Shown here: one piece after another, positions 1 to 5,045 of the stretch
Numbering within the stretch: the first letter of the stretch is position 1
How the letters are laid out: the number at the start of each line of letters is the position of its first letter
Source: Clostridiales bacterium
GTDB taxonomy: Bacteria; Bacillota_A; Clostridia; Peptostreptococcales; Anaerovoracaceae
DNA: 5,045 nucleotides
Reading direction: 5' to 3'
NCBI GenBank assembly: GCA_012510935.1
Contig: JAAZHB010000243.1
Span: forward strand, 1 to 5,045
Position numbers and translations under genes: made by a program
The notes under the pieces: model-generated
The model's database searches: none
Told to the model about the DNA's origin: nothing
The model's input: the letters and a program-made list of their open reading frames with translations, nothing else

Positions 1-369
1 AAAGTTTGCCTGTGAACCTGAATGAGGTTGTACATTTACATGATAATCAGTATTGAATACCTCTCTCCACTTATCACAGCAGTATTCTTCTAGTTCGTCT
101 ACGAATTCTGTACCACCATAATATCTACCCTTGTTACCTGAAGTTCTCTTGTAAGGATAGCCCTCAGCATACTTCCATGAAAGACAGCTTCCACAAGCAG
201 CCATAACAGCCTCTGAGCAATAGTTCTCGGACGCTATAAGCTCAATATTATTCTTCTGACGATTATACTCTTTGTCAATCATTCCTGCTACTGTAGGTGA
301 AACCTTTGCGATTTCTTCGCTAATATGTTGATTATAAGTACTATTATCTTTCCCATTTCTGTCAAACAT
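1..369 (-). CDS. glyA: Serine hydroxymethyltransferase, N-terminal part (cut by window edge)
   Basis: SHMT is a cytosolic PLP enzyme that converts serine and tetrahydrofolate to glycine and 5,10-methylene-THF, the main entry of one-carbon units. Reading the minus strand from the ATG at 369 gives 123 uninterrupted codons that run off the window at base 1; the family is about 410-430 residues, so roughly 70% is missing, including the PLP lysine. The family hallmarks are clear: NIELIASEN at residues 41-49, KYAEGYP at 66-72, [13 protein letters not shown] at 82-94 and [13 protein letters not shown] at 111-123. Compared with the usual EGYPGKRYYGG, about seven extra residues (TSGNKGR) sit between the two halves of this motif, around residues 76-82. 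The start is fixed by AAAAGGAG at 377-384, 7 bases upstream. The gene follows folC by 45 bases with no terminator, so co-transcription is likely. Identity is nearly certain; only the missing remainder is unseen. Confidence 0.96.
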   Translation of the reverse strand, partial: MFDRNGKDNSTYNQHISEEIAKVSPTVAGMIDKEYNRQKNNIELIASENYCSEAVMAACGSCLSWKYAEGYPYKRTSGNKGRYYGGTEFVDELEEYCCDKWREVFNTDYHVNVQPHSGSQANF

Positions 370-414
370 TATTTCTCTCCTTTTAATCCAAATAAAAGTT
401 TTCTTTATAGTTCA

Positions 415-1737
415 TTAACTTTCCTTAAAAAACAGGGCTCTAACTTCTCCGATAAGGTATATCGAGCCAAGCACAATTATTATATCGTACTTCTTTGTAT
501 TTTTACTAGAAAATATTTCACTAACGTTAGTTAGTATATCACAAATTCTGTCATTTTTTACAAATAATTCGTGTAGTTTCTTTGAAGAAAGTGCTCTTTC
601 CGAGTTAGGCTCCAATGCGACAATATCAGCCCCTTTAAAAGACCTTGAAATCAATCTAACCATATCACCGACACCTTTATCAGCAAGACACCCAAATCCA
701 ACTAGAACCTTTTTATCCTCGCAGCTTCCTTCCACAGATTCAAAAGCCGCAATAGCAGACTTTATTCCGGACTCATTATGAGCTCCGTCAATTATTAAAT
801 CTGGTCCATATCTAAGGAATTCAAATCTTCCAGGATTACGAGCTGCAAGAAGCCCATTTCTTATTGCGTTCTCACTTACATCAATGATCTGCATAACAGC
901 AGTGATTGCCGCAATAGAATTTGTAATCTGATGTTCTCCAAGCATCGAGATTTGCAAGCTTTCAAACTCTTTATCACAAATGCAAGCGTCAAATATAGTT
1001 GTATATCCATTACAAGATTTATTAGCTGAATCAATAATACTATAGTCAAAAGTTGAGCAATCAATTACTGGCGCACTTTTATGTTTGGCCTCATTAAATA
1101 GGACTTCTTTAACTTCGAGCTCTTTTGATGTCGAAATCAGGGGCACGCCCTCCTTGATTATACAAGCTTTCTCGCCTGCAATAAGTGCAAGGGTATCTCC
1201 TAACGTACTAACATGGTCTATTCCAATTTGACTAATAACGGTTACCAGTGAACTATCAATCGCATTTGTCGCATCATATCTTCCGCCAATTCCTACTTCC
1301 ATAATTACATAATCAGGCTGTTTTTCTGCAAAAAAAGCATAAGCGGTTGCAGTTAATATCTCAAATTGCGAAAGAAAACCAAAGCCTTCTTGACTTAATA
1401 TTTCAGCTTTATCCATTACATTATTTGCAATTCTTTCAAAATCTTCGTCAGATATCATTCCCTGACTTGTTTGAATTCTCTCGTTGAACACAACCAAATG
1501 AGGTGATGTGAAAATTCCCACATTGTAATTCTCTGCTTCAAGAATTGACTTAGTAAAGTGTGAAGTAGAACCCTTTCCATTGGTTCCTCCTACATGGATT
1601 ATCTTGAGAGTCTTCTCTGGATTACCCATCAACTCCAATAATCTACGCATTCTATCAAGCCCAACCGGTCCCTTCCAATTGCTTATATCTCTAATTCTTT
1701 TGTGGACATTCATAACGCCAATAGGCTCTGCCGACAT
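415..1737 (-). CDS. folC: Bifunctional dihydrofolate synthase / folylpolyglutamate synthase
   Basis: A cytosolic Mur-ligase-family enzyme of 440 residues (usual 420-450). It joins glutamate to dihydropteroate and/or adds further glutamates to folates using ATP, making folates good enzyme substrates and retaining them in the cell. Visible in order: ATP-binding P-loop GTNGKGST (51-58), TSPHL (77-81), NERIQ (85-89), EVGIGGRYDATN (147-158), IGIDHVSTLGDT (171-182), AGEKACIIKEG (187-197) with the lysine K190 that is carbamylated in this family, LGEHQITNSIAA (266-277), PGRFE (302-306), IIDGAHNESGI (315-325) at the start of the C-terminal Rossmann-like domain, and GSIYLIGEVR near the end (424-433). 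No key motif is missing. Whether it has both activities or only polyglutamylation cannot be told from sequence alone. A second ATG lies at 1713, but only the one at 1737 has a ribosome binding site. It sits 83 bases after valS, behind a terminator-like hairpin, and 45 bases before glyA, which uses its product. Confidence 0.97.
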   Translation of the reverse strand: MSAEPIGVMNVHKRIRDISNWKGPVGLDRMRRLLELMGNPEKTLKIIHVGGTNGKGSTSHFTKSILEAENYNVGIFTSPHLVVFNERIQTSQGMISDEDFERIANNVMDKAEILSQEGFGFLSQFEILTATAYAFFAEKQPDYVIMEVGIGGRYDATNAIDSSLVTVISQIGIDHVSTLGDTLALIAGEKACIIKEGVPLISTSKELEVKEVLFNEAKHKSAPVIDCSTFDYSIIDSANKSCNGYTTIFDACICDKEFESLQISMLGEHQITNSIAAITAVMQIIDVSENAIRNGLLAARNPGRFEFLRYGPDLIIDGAHNESGIKSAIAAFESVEGSCEDKKVLVGFGCLADKGVGDMVRLISRSFKGADIVALEPNSERALSSKKLHELFVKNDRICDILTNVSEIFSSKNTKKYDIIIVLGSIYLIGEVRALFFKES

Positions 1738-1744
1738 AGTTTTG

Positions 1745-1750
1745 CTCCCT
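1745..1750 (-). promoter_or_regulatory. Ribosome binding site of folC
   Basis: On the minus strand AGGGAG ends 7 bases before the ATG at 1737. This supports 1737 over the in-frame ATG at 1713, which has no purine-rich SD at the right distance. The site lies only 10 bases beyond the T-run of the preceding hairpin, so a transcript ending in that T-run would lack it. Confidence 0.8.
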
Positions 1751-1760
1751 ATCTTTTTTC

Positions 1761-1814
1761 AAAAAAATCGAGCCAAGGGCCAAACGTGCGTACACGCCAG
1801 CACCCTAGCTCAAT
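1761..1814 (-). terminator. Intrinsic terminator or attenuator between valS and folC
   Basis: On the minus strand, bases 1814-1803 pair with 1778-1767 over 12 continuous pairs (nine Watson-Crick, three G-U). The interior can fold further into CGUG-UACG-CACG (1796-1785), a 4-bp stem capped by a UACG tetraloop. The long rod is followed directly by seven Ts (1767-1761), the standard layout of a rho-independent terminator. It starts 6 bases after the valS stop and ends 10 bases before the folC ribosome binding site. No promoter fits after it, so full termination would silence folC; partial read-through or regulated attenuation is the likely outcome. The opposite strand lacks a T-run after the hairpin, so it points one way only. 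I see no T-box or tetrahydrofolate riboswitch consensus in the 83-base gap. Confidence 0.75.
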
Positions 1815-1820
1815 CTATCA

Positions 1821-4496
1821 TTACTTATTCTTTAGCGAATCAAGTCTTGCAGTTACAGTCTGTAACATCTCTTTGTACTTCTCACCCTTCAACTTCTCCT
1901 CTTCAATAACTGAAGCAGGCGCCTTTCCAATAAAGCCTTGGTTAGATAGCTTCTTCTCAACTCTTACTACCTCACCTTCAAGTCTCTTCTTCTCTTTCTC
2001 AAGTCTTTGGATTTCAGCTTCTCTGTCTACAAGCTCATCCATAGCTACAAGAATTTCTGCCCCATCAACTACTGCTGACATTACATCATCTGGAGCCTCT
2101 GAATTAGATGCTTCGATTGCAATGCTAGTTACGTTTGCAATGTTCTTGATATATGACTCTATTAGTTCAATATCTTTAGCTCTGTTATCAGTTCTAATTA
2201 GAATATTTAGCTTACGACTAGGTGCAGCTTCTGCTTCCGCTCTAATATTTCTAACAGCCTTGATGATGCTCATAGCAAACTCGATTCTATCAACTGACTC
2301 ATCATAGCTCTTTGCTTCTTCATAAACTGGCCAACTACTCTTGATTAGAAGTTCGTTCGGATTATCTTGAGTAGCACCATCCTTTGGAAGATATCCGTAA
2401 ATTTCTTCAGTAATAAATGGCATAAATGGATGAAGTAATCTTAGAAGATCCTTTAATACGCTTTGCAATACATATCTTGCAGTAATCTTATCTTCTTCAT
2501 CATCGCTCCAAAGTCTAGTCTTAATAAGCTCGATATACCAGTCGCAGAACTCATCCCAAATAAGTTCATAAACCCTTTGTCCAGCAAGGCCCAGCTCAAA
2601 CTTATCCAATGACTCAGTAATATATTTTGCGCCATCATTAACCTTAGAAATAATCCATTTATCTTCATCCTTGAGTTTAGCACTGCTTGCATCAGCCATT
2701 GGTAAAAACTCACCGTCTTCGTCCAAAAGATTCATTATTGTAAATCTAGAAGCATTCCATAGCTTATTTGCAAAATTACGAGAATTCTCGAGTTTGCCTC
2801 TGATGAATCTCATGTCATTTCCAGGAGTGATTCCTGTACAAAGCATGAATCGAAGCGCATCAGCTCCAACCTCGTCAATTACTTCAAGCGGATCAATGCC
2901 GTTGCCAAGAGACTTCGACATCTTTCTTCCAAGCTCATCTCTTACAAGCCCATGCAAGAATACATGCTTAAATGGAACCTCTCCCATAGTCTCACATGAT
3001 GCAAAAACCATTCTAATTACCCAGAAAAATAGTATATCGTAACCTGTAACCATTACGGCGTTAGGATAGAAATAATCTAATTCAGGGGTTTTATCAGGCC
3101 ATCCAAGTGTCGAGAAAGGCCATAGTGCTGATGAGAACCATGTGTCAAGTACATCTTCATCTTGATGGAAATGAGATCCTCCACACTTTGGACACTTGCT
3201 AGGCATTTCTGCTGCAACAACTGTCTCTCCGCACTCATCACAATAATATGCTGGAATTCTATGTCCCCACCATAGCTGTCTTGAGATGCACCAATCATGA
3301 ATATCGTTCAGCCAATTTAGATAAATTTTCTCAAATCTAGCAGGTGCATGTGTCATATCACCTGATGTTGCTGCCTCTATTGCAGGCTTAGCTAAATCCT
3401 CCATTGCAACGAACCACTGATCTGAAATCATTGGCTCAATTACAGTGTGACAGCGGTAGCATTTTCCAGCTGGAATAACTACATCTTCTGTCTTTACAAG
3501 GAAACCTGCTTCGTCCAAATCTGCAACCCATGCTTTTCGGCAATCATAACGATCCATGCCTTCATACTTGCCTGCGAGCTCATTCATGTGAGCAGTCTCG
3601 TCAATACAGCAAACTCTCTCAAGGTTATGACGCTCACCAACCATGAAATCGTTAGGGTCATGTGATGGAGTAATTTTAACAGCTCCTGTACCCTTCTCTG
3701 GGTCAGCATGCTCATCAATAATTACTGGAATTTCTCTTCCAATTAGAGGAATTGTTACTGTCTTTCCAACAAGATGTGCATATCTCTCATCTCCATCAGC
3801 AACAGCAATAGCAGTATCTCCAAACATTGTCTCTGGTCTTGATGTAGCAATTGTAATTCCCTTGCTTCCATCAGTTGCAGGATAGTAGAAATACCAATAT
3901 TTTCCATTAAGATCTTCGTGCTCAACCTCTGCATCAGATAGTGTAGTCTTACAGCTAGGGCACCAGTTTATAATCCTATTGCCCTTGTAAATCATACCCT
4001 TCTTGTATAAATGAATGAAAAACTCTGTAACGGCCTTGTTACAGCCTTCATCCATAGTAAATCGCTCTCTTCTCCAGTCACAAGAATCACCTAGCTTACG
4101 ACATTGCTTTGTAATTCTTCCGCCGTATTCTTTCTTCCAATCCCATGCATACTCAAGAAACTCTTCCCTTGTCATGTCCATCTTGGTCTTTCCAGTATCT
4201 TTCTTTACTTTCTCAACAACCTTAACCTCAGTTGCGATACTTGCATGGTCGCTTCCCGGAATCCACAATGCACTATAACCTTGCATTCTCTTCCATCTAA
4301 TCAGGACATCCTGAAGAGTCTGGTCGAGTGCGTGACCCATATGGAGCTGGCCTGTAATATTTGGTGGAGGCATAATAATAGTATAAGGCTTCTTGTCCTT
4401 ATCTATCTCAGCATTGAATGCTCCTTTGTCCTCCCACATCTCATAAATTCTATCCTCAAAGCTATGCGGATTATATGTTTTCTCAAGGTTTTTCAT
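1821..4496 (-). CDS. valS: Valyl-tRNA synthetase
   Basis: A cytosolic class I aminoacyl-tRNA synthetase that charges tRNA-Val with valine and hydrolyses mischarged threonine. It is 891 residues long and complete (family about 860-950). In order: catalytic PPPNITGQLHMGH (43-55, HIGH box HMGH 52-55); PGSDHASIATE (80-90), where most ValRS have DHAGIAT; first zinc pair CPSC (179-182); CP1 editing domain with TSRPET (218-223) and GTGAVKITPSHDPNDF (269-284) including the family's conserved Asp at 280; CYRC (346-349); WCISRQLWWGHRIPAY (402-417); a second zinc site formed by CDEC (419-422) and CPKC (435-438); DVLDTWFSSALWPFSTLGWP (448-467); KMSKS (525-529); a helical anticodon-binding domain from about 610 to 760; and a charged coiled coil from about 820 to the end, the tRNA-binding arm that marks ValRS against IleRS. 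Start fixed by AAAAGGAG at 4506-4513, 9 bases upstream. It follows the alarmone synthetase by 102 bases with no terminator or T-box leader in the gap. Confidence 0.99.
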   Translation of the reverse strand: MKNLEKTYNPHSFEDRIYEMWEDKGAFNAEIDKDKKPYTIIMPPPNITGQLHMGHALDQTLQDVLIRWKRMQGYSALWIPGSDHASIATEVKVVEKVKKDTGKTKMDMTREEFLEYAWDWKKEYGGRITKQCRKLGDSCDWRRERFTMDEGCNKAVTEFFIHLYKKGMIYKGNRIINWCPSCKTTLSDAEVEHEDLNGKYWYFYYPATDGSKGITIATSRPETMFGDTAIAVADGDERYAHLVGKTVTIPLIGREIPVIIDEHADPEKGTGAVKITPSHDPNDFMVGERHNLERVCCIDETAHMNELAGKYEGMDRYDCRKAWVADLDEAGFLVKTEDVVIPAGKCYRCHTVIEPMISDQWFVAMEDLAKPAIEAATSGDMTHAPARFEKIYLNWLNDIHDWCISRQLWWGHRIPAYYCDECGETVVAAEMPSKCPKCGGSHFHQDEDVLDTWFSSALWPFSTLGWPDKTPELDYFYPNAVMVTGYDILFFWVIRMVFASCETMGEVPFKHVFLHGLVRDELGRKMSKSLGNGIDPLEVIDEVGADALRFMLCTGITPGNDMRFIRGKLENSRNFANKLWNASRFTIMNLLDEDGEFLPMADASSAKLKDEDKWIISKVNDGAKYITESLDKFELGLAGQRVYELIWDEFCDWYIELIKTRLWSDDEEDKITARYVLQSVLKDLLRLLHPFMPFITEEIYGYLPKDGATQDNPNELLIKSSWPVYEEAKSYDESVDRIEFAMSIIKAVRNIRAEAEAAPSRKLNILIRTDNRAKDIELIESYIKNIANVTSIAIEASNSEAPDDVMSAVVDGAEILVAMDELVDREAEIQRLEKEKKRLEGEVVRVEKKLSNQGFIGKAPASVIEEEKLKGEKYKEMLQTVTARLDSLKNK

Positions 4497-4598
4497 TACC
4501 TACTTCTCCTTTTATTTAAAGACTGAGAATAATAACTGCCACCGAAATTCTTCAAATTGAGCCTGCTGCCTTATAGTTGAGTTCCATAGTGGCTTTTG

Positions 4599-5045
4599 TT
4601 ATAAATCTATATATTCGTTATGTTCTTTATTATTATTAAGGACTCTCTGTCTAACCTTGTTCATGCTGTCATCAACCTTTGCCAATTGGGTCGCACAATC
4701 TTTAAGCAAAGCTTGAACATCATCAGGTAGACTTCCTTTGTTCTTATATCTTAATTCGTGCTCTAGACTTGCCCATGTATCCATGGCAATAGTACGAAAT
4801 TGTATTTCGACGGGTACCATTGCATCTCTGTTAACCAAAAATACTGGTAGAGCTACGACCACATGCAAACTCCTGTAGCCGCTCTCCTTAGGATTTTTAA
4901 CATAGTCCTTTATCCTAATTAGCTCAATGTCTGATTGTTGAAGAAGAATTGCCGATATATTATACATATCTTCTTCATAGTTACAAATGACTCGAATACC
5001 AGCAATATCCAAAACATCACGCAAAACTGCATCGATATTGTTTAT
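4599..5045 (-). CDS. Small alarmone synthetase, RelQ/RelP-like GTP pyrophosphokinase, C-terminal part
   Basis: The protein transfers pyrophosphate from ATP to the 3' hydroxyl of GDP or GTP, making the stringent-response signal (p)ppGpp. The frame is open to the window edge, leaving 148 visible residues of an expected 210-260; the N-terminal part with the ATP-binding basic residues is outside. Numbering from the first visible codon: DIAGIRV (13-19) with the metal-binding Asp of RelA/SpoT synthetase domains, KDYVKNPKESGYRSLH (46-61) with the GTP/GDP-stacking Tyr region, VEIQFRTIAMDTWASLEHELRYK (79-101) with the family's catalytic Glu at 80, then a helical, charged tail. The ending directly after this helix, without TGS or ACT domains, shows a single-domain synthetase rather than a long Rel. 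WASLEHELRYK resembles RelQ (YjbM) and RelP (YwaC) alike, so no symbol is given. A TTG at 5024 could be read as a start, but it falls inside the conserved domain and is not credible. It lies upstream of valS on the same strand. Confidence 0.92.
   Translation of the reverse strand: MNNIDAVLRDVLDIAGIRVICNYEEDMYNISAILLQQSDIELIRIKDYVKNPKESGYRSLHVVVALPVFLVNRDAMVPVEIQFRTIAMDTWASLEHELRYKNKGSLPDDVQALLKDCATQLAKVDDSMNKVRQRVLNNNKEHNEYIDL

Noticed and set aside
404..409. TATAAA on the minus strand between folC and glyA, as a possible glyA -10 box.
   Set aside because: No acceptable -35 box lies 16-18 bases upstream. With a 45-base gap and no terminator, read-through from folC is simpler.
461..471. An 11-base match (ATCGAGCCAAG) between the end of folC and the 3' arm of the valS-folC hairpin at 1767-1777.
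   Set aside because: At 461-471 it encodes the conserved LGSI of FolC and has no partner arm nearby. It is too short to call a repeat.
520..531. Perfect 12-base palindrome ACTAACGTTAGT inside folC.
   Set aside because: About one such palindrome is expected by chance in 5 kb, and the codons (LTNVS) explain it.
1738..1820. A tetrahydrofolate riboswitch before folC.
   Set aside because: The gap is too short and lacks the conserved core of that class. A simple hairpin plus T-run explains it.
1702..2307. A 201-codon plus-strand frame over the end of valS, and other plus-strand frames across the window.
   Set aside because: They are low-complexity, Ser/Ile-rich antisense readings of valS and folC with no recognisable domain. 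The minus-strand genes show complete family motifs.
4529..4555. Possible valS promoter on the minus strand: TTGAAG (4555-4550) and TATTAT (4534-4529).
   Set aside because: The spacer is 15 bases, shorter than the usual 16-18, and AT-rich gaps give such matches often. Not strong enough to annotate.
4552..4587. An 11-codon minus-strand reading frame (MELNYKAAGSI) in the gap before valS, as a possible leader peptide.
   Set aside because: It has no ribosome binding site and no valine codons, and no terminator/antiterminator follows it, so a valine attenuation role is not supported.

Overview
The window looks like ordinary core metabolism from a low-GC Gram-positive anaerobe, most likely a member of the Clostridia (Lachnospiraceae or a near relative). 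The reasons are AT-rich codon choice, strong AAAAGGAG-type ribosome binding sites, a clostridial-type ValRS (PPPNITGQLHMGH, then DHASIAT instead of DHAGIAT), and an SHMT carrying an extra TSGNKG-type loop. The family placement is inference from sequence style, not a search result.

All four genes lie on the minus strand, so transcription runs from the right end of the window to the left. In that order they are: the C-terminal part of a small RelQ/RelP-type (p)ppGpp synthetase (4599-5045, start outside the window); complete valS, valyl-tRNA synthetase (1821-4496); complete folC, dihydrofolate/folylpolyglutamate synthase (415-1737); and the first 123 codons of glyA, serine hydroxymethyltransferase (1-369, rest outside the window). 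The gaps are 102, 83 and 45 bases, and no stretch over 300 bases lacks a gene.

The genes fall into two functional pairs. The alarmone synthetase and ValRS both relate to amino-acid supply and translation. FolC adds glutamate to folates, and GlyA uses tetrahydrofolate to move one-carbon units from serine, so folC-glyA is a folate/one-carbon pair with no terminator between them. The boundary between the pairs is marked by a long hairpin followed by seven Ts, only 6 bases after the valS stop and 10 bases before the folC ribosome binding site. It has the form of an intrinsic terminator. No promoter fits between it and folC, so it may act as a partial terminator or attenuator that sets folC-glyA expression.

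I found no mobile element, CRISPR array, tRNA, rRNA, recognised riboswitch or novel system. The valS-folC hairpin is the one element that deserves a closer look.
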